This document shows, piece by piece, positions 51,421 to 61,261 of a stretch of 64,000 nucleotides of DNA. Every line of letters starts with the position of its first letter. Positions within the stretch are counted from its first letter, which is position 1. The notes under the pieces were generated by a model. It saw only the letters and a program-made list of their open reading frames with translations, made no database searches and had not been told where the DNA came from. The position numbers and the translations under genes are program-made. Source of the DNA: Sphingomonas changbaiensis NBRC 104936 (GTDB lineage Bacteria; Pseudomonadota; Alphaproteobacteria; Sphingomonadales; Sphingomonadaceae); NCBI RefSeq assembly GCF_000974765.1, contig NZ_BBWU01000028.1, positions 62,001 through 126,000 of the forward strand. Direction: 5' to 3'.

Positions 51421-51726
51421 ATGATCGTCGTCAGCGTGATGTACGGCCCGGACGCAAGGTTCGACGAGGATTATTACCTCGCCACGCACATGCCGCTGGT
51501 CCGCGAGCGCTGGCATGGGCTCCTGAGCGATGCGCGCGTGCTCAAGGGGCTGCCCGCGCCCGACGGCGCCAAGCCGGCCTATCAGATCATGGCCGAGCTG
51601 ACTTTCCCCTCGCCCGCCGAGCTGCAGCAGGCGATGGGCGGTCCGCACGCGGCAGAGATCATGGCCGACATCGCCAACTTCACCGACGCACGGCCGGTGA
51701 TGCAGGTCAGCAGCCTGATCGACTGA
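51421..51726 (+). CDS. EthD family protein
   Basis: 101 residues from the ATG at 51421 (MIVVSVMYGPDARFDEDYYL), which follows GGCGGAGAG. The dimeric ferredoxin-like segments 'ATHMPLVRERW' and 'AELTFPSPAELQQAMGGP' match EthD proteins, small partners in degradation of ethers or aromatic compounds. The family has no proven activity in most species. The gene is convergent with the M1 peptidase gene, 3 bases away. Confidence 0.85.
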   Translation: MIVVSVMYGPDARFDEDYYLATHMPLVRERWHGLLSDARVLKGLPAPDGAKPAYQIMAELTFPSPAELQQAMGGPHAAEIMADIANFTDARPVMQVSSLID

Positions 51727-51729
51727 CCC

Positions 51730-54387
51730 TCAGGACGCGTGGGCCGCAAGCCACGCGCGGGTCTGCTCCTGCAACCGCGCCTGCCGGGCAAAGCGGGTGC
51801 GCAGATGAGCGATCGTCTGGTCGATCGGCTTCCTGTCGGTCGCGGCGACATGGGCCGTCGCATAGGCGTCGAGCTTGTCGATCGTCGTCGGCTGATGGCT
51901 GCTTTCGCCCAGCCGCGCGATGAACCGCGACCAGCCGGACGTGTCGGTCAGCTGGCGGACCCGGTCCAGATGCGCGAGCACGAAATCGAGCGCGAGCTCC
52001 GAATGCCGGTTGGCAACCGCGCCGATCATGTCGCTGCTGATCGTCGGCCCCGGCTCATCGGTGAGCGACAGATCGAGCGCGCGCTGGGCAAGCGCGGGGT
52101 CGCGGGTGCGGCCGAGCAGGTCGTAGAAGGTGCTGCGCTCGACCGCGCCGCTGGCGCCCTTTGCAAGCGCGTGCAGCCGGTCCCAGGTGGCGGCGTCGGC
52201 GTTCTCGGCGACCACGCGCAGCCAGGCGGACTTGAGGCTGCCGGGGATGCTCGCGGGATCCTGGAACAGCCGCCGCGCTTCCGCCGTGACCGTCTGGTCG
52301 CCGACCCGGCCGAGCGCGCGGATCAGCACGGGGCGAAGCGTCGCCTCCAGCACGGGCTCGCCGGCGCGGGGCGCCATGCCCAGGCGCTGCAAGACAGGCC
52401 CGAACCGCGCCGACATATCCGCCGCGATCCGCGCCTGGGTCGCAGCATCGCCGTCGAATAGCTGGTAGAGCGCGCTCCATTCCTGCACCGCAAGCTCGGT
52501 GACCTTCGGCTGCGCATCGGCGGGAACGGCAGCGAGCAGGTCGAGCCCGACCGCCATCGGCTGGTAATTGGCGCTGGCCAGCGCAAGATTGTCCGCCAGC
52601 AGCCCATATTGGTCGACCGGCGCCAGGCTCGCATAAGCCTTGGTCAGCTGGGCGATCTGATCGGGCTGGTAGAGCGTCCGGTAATAGCCGGTCTGGCCGG
52701 CGTTGATCAGCAGCGGCGCACAGCCCGCGACCTTCAGCTCCCCGCTGCCGTTCGCGACGATCGCGCGCATCGGCGCCCCGCCCAGCGTCATCGCGCGGAC
52801 CGGCACGTGCCAGCGCAGCGGCGCCGCATCCGGCTTGTCCTCGCTGAACTGGCCCTGGGTGACGGACACCGTCGTCGATCCGCCCGCGCAGCTCGCGGCG
52901 CCGACGCGGATCAGCGGCACGCCGGGCTGCAACGTGAAGTCGTGCGCGATCTGGGTGATCCCGGCCGCGCCCGCCTGCTCCACCGCGTGCCACAGATCGT
53001 CGGTGCGCGTGTTCCGGTATTTATGGGCCGCGATATAGGCCTGGATGCCCTTCTGCCACACATCGGGCCCGGCAAAGCCCTCCAGCATCGTCAGGACGGA
53101 CTCACCCTTCGAATAGGTGATCGTGTCGAACGCCTGGTTGGCCTGCTCGACGGTCCGCACACTCTGCACGATCGGATGAGTCGTCGCAAAGGCGTCGATG
53201 TCCAGCGCCTCCTCGCGCGATGCGACATGCTCGACATCGGCGCCCCAGTCGGGATGGAAATGCTGGGTGGTCTTATTGGCCATCCAGCTGGCAAAGCCTT
53301 CGTTCAGCCACAGATCGTCCCACCACGCCATCGTCACCAGGTCGCCGAACCACTGGTGCGCCATTTCGTGCGCCTGCACGCCGAAGATCGCCTGGCGCTC
53401 CGCGTCGGTGGTGATCGCCGGATCGTCGAGCAGGATGCGCTCGAAGGTGAAGATCGCGCCCCAATTCTCCATCGCGCCAAAGAATTGCGACTGGCCCGGC
53501 CCCGCCACATTCTCCAGCTTCGGCAGCGGATAGGGCGTGCCGAAATACTGGTTGTAATAGGTCAGCACCTGCGCCTCGGCGTCGAGCGCGGTCTGCGCCT
53601 TGGCTTCGTTGCCGCGGCCCATCGTGATCGCCACTTCGGTGTTGCCGGACATTGTCTTGATCCGTCCGAAATCGCCGACGCCCAGGAACAGCAGATAGCT
53701 CGACATCAGCGGCGTCTGCCGGAAGGTGACGCGCTTCAGGTTGCCGGGCAGCGGCTCGGTGCGCGCCGCGGGCATGTTGCCGACCGCCATCAGGTTCGCA
53801 GGCGCGACCACCGACAGGTCCCAGCGGGCCTTATAGTCCGGCTCGTCCCAGCTGGGCACGAACGCGCGCGCGTCGGCGGCTTCGAACTGCGTGAACAGCG
53901 ATCGGCGCGGCGACCCGTCGGGCGCCTTGGAATCGAGCGCGAAGAAGCCGTTGGCCTGCTGGTGGATCACGCCGCGATAGGCGATGTCGAGCCGATACCG
54001 GCCCGGCGCCAGCTGGCTGCCGAACGCCAGCGTGACGGTCTGGGCCTTCGGATCGATCGTCGCCGTTCCAGGCTTCGGCGCGCCGCTGCCCGCCCGGATC
54101 GAGACGGAATCGAACGTCAGTTCCTTGGCGTTCAGCACCAGCCGGTCGGTCGGCTTCACCACATCGACGTCGATCGCGACCCGCCCGCTGAAGCGCAGAT
54201 TCGGCGCATCGGGCGTGACCTCGATCGCATAATGGCGCGGCACGGCGGTGCGCGGCAGCTGCGTCACCACGGAATCGATCGTGTCCTGCTGCGGCTGACC
54301 GTTCGCGAGCGGGGCCTGCGCCGCCGCCGGACACGCAGCCAGCATCGTCGCCGACAACAGCGCAGCCCTGACCATTCGACCCTGCAT
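51730..54387 (-). CDS. M1 family aminopeptidase, exported
   Basis: 885 residues from the ATG at 54387 (MQGRMVRAALLSATMLAACP), with a hydrophobic signal that may be a lipobox (LAAC). M1 motifs are 'GAMENWGAIFTF' and the zinc site 'HEMAHQWFGDLVTMAWWDDL' with the downstream Glu in 'WLNEGFASW'. The C-terminal part is helical (ERAP1-C-like). It removes N-terminal residues from peptides in the periplasm or at the surface. The ATG at 54375 is an alternative start. Confidence 0.95.
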   Translation of the reverse strand: MQGRMVRAALLSATMLAACPAAAQAPLANGQPQQDTIDSVVTQLPRTAVPRHYAIEVTPDAPNLRFSGRVAIDVDVVKPTDRLVLNAKELTFDSVSIRAGSGAPKPGTATIDPKAQTVTLAFGSQLAPGRYRLDIAYRGVIHQQANGFFALDSKAPDGSPRRSLFTQFEAADARAFVPSWDEPDYKARWDLSVVAPANLMAVGNMPAARTEPLPGNLKRVTFRQTPLMSSYLLFLGVGDFGRIKTMSGNTEVAITMGRGNEAKAQTALDAEAQVLTYYNQYFGTPYPLPKLENVAGPGQSQFFGAMENWGAIFTFERILLDDPAITTDAERQAIFGVQAHEMAHQWFGDLVTMAWWDDLWLNEGFASWMANKTTQHFHPDWGADVEHVASREEALDIDAFATTHPIVQSVRTVEQANQAFDTITYSKGESVLTMLEGFAGPDVWQKGIQAYIAAHKYRNTRTDDLWHAVEQAGAAGITQIAHDFTLQPGVPLIRVGAASCAGGSTTVSVTQGQFSEDKPDAAPLRWHVPVRAMTLGGAPMRAIVANGSGELKVAGCAPLLINAGQTGYYRTLYQPDQIAQLTKAYASLAPVDQYGLLADNLALASANYQPMAVGLDLLAAVPADAQPKVTELAVQEWSALYQLFDGDAATQARIAADMSARFGPVLQRLGMAPRAGEPVLEATLRPVLIRALGRVGDQTVTAEARRLFQDPASIPGSLKSAWLRVVAENADAATWDRLHALAKGASGAVERSTFYDLLGRTRDPALAQRALDLSLTDEPGPTISSDMIGAVANRHSELALDFVLAHLDRVRQLTDTSGWSRFIARLGESSHQPTTIDKLDAYATAHVAATDRKPIDQTIAHLRTRFARQARLQEQTRAWLAAHAS

Positions 54388-54469
54388 GGTGCTTCCTCTA
54401 TGTCGTGAAAGCGCCAGCGTGGCAGATCGGGCCCCCAGGGGAAAGGCCGAAATCAACCCATGATAAGCT

Positions 54470-55297
54470 TCAGCCGATCAGCGGTCGCACGTCCGGTCCC
54501 GTAACCGCCGCCGCGCGGCGGCGTCGCGCCGCGGCACCGGCGGCCGCCACGCCGACGATCATCAGCGCCCATTCCGACGGCTCCGGCACGGTCGGCACAA
54601 CCGTATCGAACAGCCCGCCGACCAGGTGATAATCGGCCGCAAACGCCGGATCGATCGTGAACATCGGATCGAGAACTGCGTTGGCGCTGCTGACGTCACA
54701 GATTCCCATGACGTTCCTGCTGCACTGCCCGCTCAAATTCACCTGCGCCGAAACAAGCATCGTCAGGATGACGTTGCCGCCGGAACTGGTCGTCAGCACG
54801 CGCGAGAAAGTCACATCCTTGCCGGTGCCATCGGCACTCGTCGCAATCGCGCTATCGAACCATGGCGCGTCAGCACCAAGCAGGAGAATGCGCGTCTCTG
54901 CCTTGCCATTTCCCGATGCGGAGAGGTGCCCCCTGAACGTCACGGTCACGGGCACGTCGACCCCGTTCTCCGGTCCCTCGACGCCCCAGTTATAGGCGAT
55001 CAGGCTGTTCGCCTGCACCTCCTTCTCGAACGCGGTCCCGCCTGCGTGCACGAGGCCCAGATGGTCGTCCAACGCCGAAGCGCCGACGCTGTAGTCGAAG
55101 TCGTTGCGTCCTTCGTTGAACGGCACCGGCTGCGAGTCGATCTTTTCATGAAATACAGAATGCGCCCCGGGATTATATTCGGTCACCGTCAGCTCGCCCG
55201 AGTGGCTGGCGCCGGACGGCACGGCGGCCGCAGGCGCGCTCCAGGCGGCGGCGGACAGGATCAGCACGGAACAGCAAGCGGGTTTCAGCGACAGCAT
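54470..55297 (-). CDS. PEP-CTERM sorting-domain protein
   Basis: 275 residues from the ATG at 55297 (MLSLKPACCSVLILSAAAWS), a signal peptide. The C-terminus VPEPSEWALMIVGVAAAGAAARRRR is a PEP-CTERM signal with a slightly altered PEP box (EPSEWAL). The mature domain (~200 residues) is probably beta-rich with one C-x6-C pair (GQCSRNVMGICD). The mature function is unknown. The third such protein in the window. Confidence 0.85.
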   Translation of the reverse strand: MLSLKPACCSVLILSAAAWSAPAAAVPSGASHSGELTVTEYNPGAHSVFHEKIDSQPVPFNEGRNDFDYSVGASALDDHLGLVHAGGTAFEKEVQANSLIAYNWGVEGPENGVDVPVTVTFRGHLSASGNGKAETRILLLGADAPWFDSAIATSADGTGKDVTFSRVLTTSSGGNVILTMLVSAQVNLSGQCSRNVMGICDVSSANAVLDPMFTIDPAFAADYHLVGGLFDTVVPTVPEPSEWALMIVGVAAAGAAARRRRAAAVTGPDVRPLIG

Positions 55298-55507
55298 GGC
55301 ATGTCTCCGTTCGGTTTTGGGAGCGACCCGACGGATACTGGCCACAAGGCGTCTTGGTGACGCGCCGGCGATCCGCCCCGTATAACATCGATCAGCCCGG
55401 CGCGCCAATCCGCCGCTGCCATTGCCCCGCGCCGCGTCTCGTGCTGGAAAGCGCGCCGACGACACCGTTCAGCGGTGGATCATCTTCGTCGTGCAAGGGG
55501 CAAATCC

Positions 55508-57655
55508 ATGAAAACATTTCACATCTTTGCAGCATCGCTGCTGGCGGCCGTGTCGCCGGCCGCGCTCGCCGCGCCGGCGGCCACCGCCGCCCAGACCGCC
55601 AATCCCCTGCTCGCGCCGTGGACCGGCCCCTATGGCGGCGTGCCGCCGTTCGGCAAGGTGCAGATCTCGCAGTTCAAGCCCGCGCTCGAAGCGGCAATGG
55701 CCGAGAATCTGCGCGAGATTGATGCGATCGCGAACAACCGGGCCGCGCCGACCTTCGCCAACACCTTCGTGCCGCTGGAGCAGGCGGGGCGCACGCTGAA
55801 CCGCGTCTACACGATCTTCGGCATCTGGTCGTCGAACCTGTCCTCGCCCGAGTTCCAGAAGGTCGAGGCGGAGATGTCGCCGAAGCTGTCGGCGCACCAG
55901 GACAAGATCGTCCAGAACGAAAAGCTCTTCCGCCGCATCGACGCGATCTACAATTCGCCCGAAAAGGCGAAGCTGACGCCGGAGCAGCAGCGGCTGGTCT
56001 GGGTCTATTGGAACAATTTCACCCAGCAGGGCGCGAAGCTCAATGCGGCCGACAAGGCTGCGCTGAGTCAGGTCAACCAGCAGCTCGCCGGGCTTTACAC
56101 GACGTTCGCGCAGAACGAGCTGTACGACGAGGAACATGACGCGCTGGTGCTCGACAACCAGGCCCAATTGGGTGGGCTCAGCCAGGCGCAGATCACGGCG
56201 GCCGCGCAGGAAGCCGAACGCCGGGGCATGAAGGGCAAATGGGTGTTCGCGAACACCCGCTCGGCGATGGAGCCTTTCCTCGTCAACGCGACCGACCGTT
56301 CGCTGCGCCAGAAGGCGTTCGAGATCTGGACCAGCCGCGGCGACCATCCGGGCGCGCACGACAACAATCCGATCGTGACGAAGATCCTCGCCCTTCGCGC
56401 GCAGAAAGCGAAGCTGCTCGGCTATCCGACCTATGCGCACTGGCATCTTGCCGACACGATGGCGAAGACGCCCGACAATGCGCTCAATCTGATGATGGCG
56501 GCGTGGAAGCCGGCGGTCGCGCAGGTCCACAAGGACGTCGCCGACATGCAGGCGATCGTCGACAAGGAAGGCGGCTCGTTCAAGATCGCGCCCTGGGACT
56601 ACCGCTTCTACGCGGAGAAGCTCAGGAAGGCGAAATACGACCTCGATATGAGCGAGGTAAAGCCGTACCTGCAGCTCGATCACGTCCGCGACGCCATGTT
56701 CTGGGCGGCGGGGCAGCTCTACGGCTTCACCTTCACGCCGGTGAAGGGGCTGCCGGTCTTCAATCCCGACGTGACCGTCTATGAAGTGAAGGGCCGCGAC
56801 GGCAAGCATGTCGGCCTGTGGTATTTCGACCCCTATGCGCGGCCGGGCAAGAACTCCGGCGCCTGGATGAACGAGTATCGCACCCAGTCGAACTTCGACG
56901 GCGCGATCCCGACGATCGTGTCGAACAACGCAAATTTCGTGAAGGCCGCGCCCGGCGAGCCGGTGACGATCTCGTTCGACGATGCCGAGACGATGTTCCA
57001 CGAATTCGGCCATGCGCTGCACGGCCTGAACTCGGCGGTGCATTACCCGACGCTCGCCGGCACGAACGTGGCGCGCGACTATGTGGAGTTTCCGTCGCAG
57101 TTCAACGAGCATTTCCTCACCACGCCGCAGGTGATGAAGTTCCTGGTGAACGCGAAGGGCGAGCCGATGCCGCAGGCACTGGTCGACAAGATCAAGGCGG
57201 CGCAGACCTTCAACCAGGCCTTTTCGGTGGTCGAGGCGCAGGCGAGCGCGATCGTCGACATGAAGATGCACCTGATGGGCGACAAACCGGTCGAGCCGCA
57301 CGCGTTCGAGAAGACGACGCTGGCGGAGCTCGGCATGCCGAGCGAGATCGTGATGCGCCACCGCATCCCGCAATTCGGCCATGTCTTCGCAGGCGAAGGC
57401 TATGCGGCCGGCTATTACGGCTATCTGTGGGCCGAAGTGCTCGACCAGGACGCGTACCAGGCGTTCGTCGAGGCCGGCAATCCGTTCGATCCGGCGACCG
57501 CCAAGCGCTTCCACGACGACATCCTGTCGATCGGCAACACGGTCGATCCGGCAATCGCCTACCGCAATTTCCGCGGCCGCGACCCGAGCGTCAACGCCTG
57601 GCTGAAGGACAAGGGCTTCCCGATCCCGACTGCGGCCGCAGCCACGAACAACTGA
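55508..57655 (+). CDS. M3 family peptidyl-dipeptidase (Dcp-like), exported
   Basis: 715 residues from the ATG at 55508 with a signal peptide (HIFAASLLAAVSPAALA). The zinc site is 'MFHEFGHALHGLNS', typical of M3 (HEFGH). Domains: N-terminal helical, then the catalytic helical domain. It cleaves dipeptides from the C-terminus of oligopeptides, probably in the periplasm. The neighbouring M1 peptidase suggests peptide scavenging, but the two are not cotranscribed. Confidence 0.93.
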   Translation: MKTFHIFAASLLAAVSPAALAAPAATAAQTANPLLAPWTGPYGGVPPFGKVQISQFKPALEAAMAENLREIDAIANNRAAPTFANTFVPLEQAGRTLNRVYTIFGIWSSNLSSPEFQKVEAEMSPKLSAHQDKIVQNEKLFRRIDAIYNSPEKAKLTPEQQRLVWVYWNNFTQQGAKLNAADKAALSQVNQQLAGLYTTFAQNELYDEEHDALVLDNQAQLGGLSQAQITAAAQEAERRGMKGKWVFANTRSAMEPFLVNATDRSLRQKAFEIWTSRGDHPGAHDNNPIVTKILALRAQKAKLLGYPTYAHWHLADTMAKTPDNALNLMMAAWKPAVAQVHKDVADMQAIVDKEGGSFKIAPWDYRFYAEKLRKAKYDLDMSEVKPYLQLDHVRDAMFWAAGQLYGFTFTPVKGLPVFNPDVTVYEVKGRDGKHVGLWYFDPYARPGKNSGAWMNEYRTQSNFDGAIPTIVSNNANFVKAAPGEPVTISFDDAETMFHEFGHALHGLNSAVHYPTLAGTNVARDYVEFPSQFNEHFLTTPQVMKFLVNAKGEPMPQALVDKIKAAQTFNQAFSVVEAQASAIVDMKMHLMGDKPVEPHAFEKTTLAELGMPSEIVMRHRIPQFGHVFAGEGYAAGYYGYLWAEVLDQDAYQAFVEAGNPFDPATAKRFHDDILSIGNTVDPAIAYRNFRGRDPSVNAWLKDKGFPIPTAAAATNN

Positions 57656-57670
57656 CAGATATCAGATCGA

Positions 57671-57773
57671 CCTCACCCTTCCCACTCGTCCCTCGGCTTC
57701 GCTCGGGACGAGCGGGCCCCTTCCCTCTCCCGCCGGGAGAGGGAGGGAGGCGCGCAGCGCCGGAAGGGTGAGG
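57671..57773. repeat. Intergenic repeat of nested hairpins
   Basis: CCTCACCCTTCC at 57671-57682 pairs with GGAAGGGTGAGG at 57762-57773; between them lie hairpins CTCGTCCC...GGGACGAG, CCCTCTCCC...GGGAGAGGG and GGCGC-GCA-GCGCC. The CCCTCTCC...GGAGAGGG plus GGC-hairpin order is that of the DUF559 cassette repeats, so the unit belongs to the same family. Confidence 0.75.
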
Positions 57774-57789
57774 ATGACCGAACGACACG

Positions 57790-57821
57790 AAAAAAGGGGG
57801 CGGAGCCGTTCGACTCCGCCC
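57790..57821 (-). terminator. Terminator of the TonB-dependent receptor gene
   Basis: GGGCGGAG (57798-57805) pairs with CTCCGCCC (57814-57821), and six A residues at its left end give a U-run in the minus-strand RNA. It is 63 bases past the stop of the receptor gene at 57885. Confidence 0.75.
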
Positions 57822-57884
57822 GCTCAAGTCCAGGGTAAGAAAGACGGGGCGCGTCCGGGAGGGCGCGCCTCGGCTTTATCGGCG

Positions 57885-60800
57885 TCAGAACCGCAAGCGG
57901 GCACCGACGCGATAGGTGCGGCCCAGGGCATCATAGGTCGACGGATAGATGTTGCCGCTGTTGAACGAGGCGGAACCGACGTCCTGGCCGGTGAAGGGCG
58001 GCTGCTTGTCGAACAGGTTTGCCACTGTGATCGTCATCGTCAGATTGTCGCCCACGCCGATCCGCGCGGCGAGGTCGAAATAGTCGGCCGAAGGCAGGAA
58101 GTTGAAATCATGCGTGCCGAAGGTGCCCGGTGCGGGGGCGCCCGGCAGGTTCGACTGGGTCCCCGGCACCGGACCCGAATAGGACGGGCCGTTGCCGTTC
58201 AGCACGTCGTCCGGCTCGTGCTGGACGGCGCTGATGTGGCGCCACAGCAGCGACAGATCGACATTGTCGAAGGTGAGCGTGGTGCGCTGGGTCCAGCTGA
58301 ACTCCGGCTGGATCGAGCCGACATCCGCGGCCGTGCCGGCCGGCGAGCCGCAGTTGCCGCTGAAGAAGCCGACGCATTCCCGGTTGAGCGAGATCGGCAG
58401 GTTGCTGGCGTTCGGATAGGCGGTCGCCTGGAATTTCTGGCTGTGCGACCAGTTGCCGGCGAAGCTGAGCGCCAGCTTCGCGAAGCCCATATCCGTGTTG
58501 TAGTTCATCGTGACGTCGATGCCGTCGCTCTTCACCTTGCCGAGGTTCGACAGCGGCAGGAACAGGCCCGGCGTATCGGTCGGGTCGCCGGCAAGACCGC
58601 CGGTCAGCGCGTTGCGGCGGATGACCGTGCAGGCGACGCTGGTCTCCGCCCCCGCGGCCGGGCTGAAATTACCGTTCGCGTCCGGGGCGCCGAAGCAGGC
58701 CTGGATGGCGTCGCCCGGCGTCGGCGCCGTGATCGCCCGGTTGATCTTGATGTGGTAGTAATCGATCGAGGCGGAGAAGCCGGGCAGGAAGTCGGGCTGG
58801 AACACCACGCCGAAGGTGTAGCTGTTCGATTTTTCGGGCTTCAGCGTCAGCGATCCGCTGGCCGATGCATTGCCCTGGCCTGCGGTCGGCTGCGGGATCG
58901 AGCCGAGCGTGAACGCCGGAGCGCCCTGCGCGCGGCAGACTGCGGCCAGCGTGCCCGTCGGCGCCGGACGCACCACGTTGCCGTCATCGTCGATCGACGC
59001 GCACGGGTCGTTGGCGATCGTCGTCAGGCCGGTGACGAGCGGCGCGAACAGTTCGTTGATGTTCGGGGCCCGGACCGCGCGCGCGAAGTTGCCGCGGAAC
59101 TTGATCGAATCGACCGGCTCCCAGCTCGCCCCGACCTTCCAGGTCGTCGTGTTGAACTTGGGCCGGCTCGGCGCATCGACCGTGTAGTGCGAATAGCGGA
59201 TACCGCCTTCCAGGGTCAGGTTCTTGAAGAACGGCTTGTCCTGCACGATCGGCGCGACGAGCTCGCCGAACGCTTCATAGACGTCGAATGCGCCATCGAC
59301 GAGCGCGGTCGGCCCGCCGGAGCCGCCCAGGTCGCCGGAGCCGGAGAGCGTGTCGCCCCGCTGCAGCGCCGTATATTTGCGATACTCGCCGCCGACCGCG
59401 AAGCTGATCGCGTCCGACGCCCATGGCAGCACGGCACCGAAGTCGCCCGAAATCGTCGCGCGCGCCTGGGCCAGGCTGGTGCGATTCAGCGTGGTGCTCT
59501 CCGCGGAAAGGAAGTTCGCCATCGCAGGAGTGATCGTGCCGAATACGTTGACGGGCACGCAGCCGTTGCTGGTGTCCTGGCAGATGAAGTTGCCGTTTGC
59601 ATCCCGCGTCGTCAGCAGCCCCTGACGGAAGCGCGAGTTCAATGTGTAATTCTGGATGAACTGCGTGTTTTCGGATTCGCCGTAGGAGCCGAACACGTCC
59701 CAGTTGATGCTGTCGGTGATCGATCCACGGAAGCCGAGACGGTAGTCGAAAATCTGCGTCCTGAACTCGCTGATGCGGGGCCCGTTTTCGATCGCGCGGC
59801 GGGAGATCTGGGTGACGAATTCGCGGTAGTTCGGATCGTTCGGATCGGTTGCCGCCGCCGCCGCGGCGCACTGCGCAGGCGTCAGCGTCTGGACGCCGTC
59901 GGCGAGCGGGTCGAAGTCGCTGTTGGCGCAGAAGGTCGCACGCGCGGCAGCCGGCAGGAACGGGTTGCTGACCGGAACTTGCACGGCGATCCCGAACGCG
60001 CCCGACGGCGCGATGATCGTCTTCACGGTGTTCTTCGAGAACAGGCCGCGCGTGTACACCTCGATGCCGTCGGCGATTTGATAATTTGCCTGTCCGAAAA
60101 TGTTGAAGCGCTGGAACGGCGTCTGGAAGATGTTGAACGGATTGAAATTGAACGCCGTGAATGCTGACTGAAGCGCGCCGGTCGTCGGGTTGACGGTCTG
60201 CAGCGGCAGGCCCGGCACCGAGAAGCGGGTCGGGAAGGTCGTGCCGGAGCCGGAGACATTGCCGGTGAAGGCGCTGATGTTGAACCGGCTGAAGTCGCGC
60301 GCGCCCTGCGTGACCGGATCGGCTTCCTGATAGCCGATCGAGAACGTCGCATTGCCGCGATTGTCGTCGAAGTTCGCGCCGATCGTCGTGTCGACACGGA
60401 AGACGTTGCCGTCGCCGCGCTCGGTGATCTGCTCGGATGCGGAGATTTCGAGGCCGGTGAAGTCCTTCTTGGTGATGAAGTTCACCACGCCGGAGACCGC
60501 GTCGGCACCATAGGTCGTCGATGCGCCGCCGGTCAGGACCTCGGTGCGCTCGATCAGCGCGAGCGGAATATTGTTCAAGTCGACACGGCCGAGCTGGTTC
60601 GACGGCGTGATGCGTACGCCGTCGAGCAGCACCAGGTTCCGGTTGGAGCCGAGGCCGCGCAGGTTGACGAACGATGCGCCGTTGTTGCCGTTGTTCACCG
60701 CCGAACCGGTCGACGGCACCACGCCCGGAACTTCGCGGAGCAGCTGCTCGGCGACGTTGGTCTGGCGCAGCTCCACCTCTTCCGACGTGGTCACGTTGAC

Positions 60801-60983
60801 CGGCGTCGAGCGCTCGAGGTTCGGGTTGGTGATCAGCGATCCGGTGACGACGATCGTGCCCTCGTCCGCGGGCGCAGCCTCGGCAGTCTGGTCCTGGGCG
60901 AAAGCCGGGGCGGCGCAGAGCGCGGCAGTCGCGGCGCTCAACGACAGAAGAGTCCGAAGCCGCGAAGTGGTGGCGGTAGGCAT
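57885..60983 (-). CDS. TonB-dependent receptor
   Basis: 1032 residues. Signal peptide (SLSAATAALCAAPAFAQD), plug with 'IVVTGSLITNPNLERSTPVN' and 'LRGLGSNRNLVLLDG', 'GGASTTYGADAVSGVVNFIT' (in part), then a 22-strand beta-barrel ending 'LGRTYRVGARLRF'. Large receptors with the 'RGLGSNRNLVLLDGVRITPS' form are typical of sphingomonads and take up siderophores, vitamin B12, sugars or other bulky compounds; the ligand here is unknown. Two unusual regulator genes lie upstream. Confidence 0.95.
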   Translation of the reverse strand: MPTATTSRLRTLLSLSAATAALCAAPAFAQDQTAEAAPADEGTIVVTGSLITNPNLERSTPVNVTTSEEVELRQTNVAEQLLREVPGVVPSTGSAVNNGNNGASFVNLRGLGSNRNLVLLDGVRITPSNQLGRVDLNNIPLALIERTEVLTGGASTTYGADAVSGVVNFITKKDFTGLEISASEQITERGDGNVFRVDTTIGANFDDNRGNATFSIGYQEADPVTQGARDFSRFNISAFTGNVSGSGTTFPTRFSVPGLPLQTVNPTTGALQSAFTAFNFNPFNIFQTPFQRFNIFGQANYQIADGIEVYTRGLFSKNTVKTIIAPSGAFGIAVQVPVSNPFLPAAARATFCANSDFDPLADGVQTLTPAQCAAAAAATDPNDPNYREFVTQISRRAIENGPRISEFRTQIFDYRLGFRGSITDSINWDVFGSYGESENTQFIQNYTLNSRFRQGLLTTRDANGNFICQDTSNGCVPVNVFGTITPAMANFLSAESTTLNRTSLAQARATISGDFGAVLPWASDAISFAVGGEYRKYTALQRGDTLSGSGDLGGSGGPTALVDGAFDVYEAFGELVAPIVQDKPFFKNLTLEGGIRYSHYTVDAPSRPKFNTTTWKVGASWEPVDSIKFRGNFARAVRAPNINELFAPLVTGLTTIANDPCASIDDDGNVVRPAPTGTLAAVCRAQGAPAFTLGSIPQPTAGQGNASASGSLTLKPEKSNSYTFGVVFQPDFLPGFSASIDYYHIKINRAITAPTPGDAIQACFGAPDANGNFSPAAGAETSVACTVIRRNALTGGLAGDPTDTPGLFLPLSNLGKVKSDGIDVTMNYNTDMGFAKLALSFAGNWSHSQKFQATAYPNASNLPISLNRECVGFFSGNCGSPAGTAADVGSIQPEFSWTQRTTLTFDNVDLSLLWRHISAVQHEPDDVLNGNGPSYSGPVPGTQSNLPGAPAPGTFGTHDFNFLPSADYFDLAARIGVGDNLTMTITVANLFDKQPPFTGQDVGSASFNSGNIYPSTYDALGRTYRVGARLRF

Positions 60984-61233
60984 GGAAAAATCCCCTTTTT
61001 CTTGCTGCGCGCTGGCAGTGCAGGTTCGGGGTAGCGGGCGGCCTTGGGGAGGAAAGAACCAGACTTGGACGGCCGATGGGTCCAGTTTGAACGGCCCGAA
61101 AAGCCGTCATGCGCGCGAACTGATAATTCCTTTCTTTTCAGCTCCATAGCCTCTCCGCATAGCGAGGTTGGGCCGACGAACGCCGGGCCCGGAAACGGCC
61201 GGAAATCGCTGATCGGATGCTTTTGCCGCGGCC

Positions 61234-61253
61234 GTGTTGCAACACTGCAACAC
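61234..61253. promoter_or_regulatory. Perfect palindrome upstream of the receptor gene
   Basis: GTGTTGCA-ACAC-TGCAACAC is an 8-4-8 inverted repeat in the 278-base gap between the receptor start (60983) and the TetR-MucR stop (61262). No U-run follows, so an operator is more likely than a terminator. The rest of the gap shows no gene. Confidence 0.45.
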
Positions 61254-61261
61254 CCGCGAAA

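Noticed and set aside
55469-57514. A long minus-strand open frame opposite the M3 peptidase gene
   Set aside because: It is the mirror of a strongly supported gene with signal peptide and HEFGH zinc site; its own sequence is low-complexity, Arg/His/Val-rich and without motifs, as expected from GC-rich antisense frames.
57768-60167. A ~800-codon plus-strand open frame opposite the TonB receptor
   Set aside because: Arg/Val/Glu-rich shadow without family features; the receptor on the minus strand is complete from signal peptide to terminal beta-strand.
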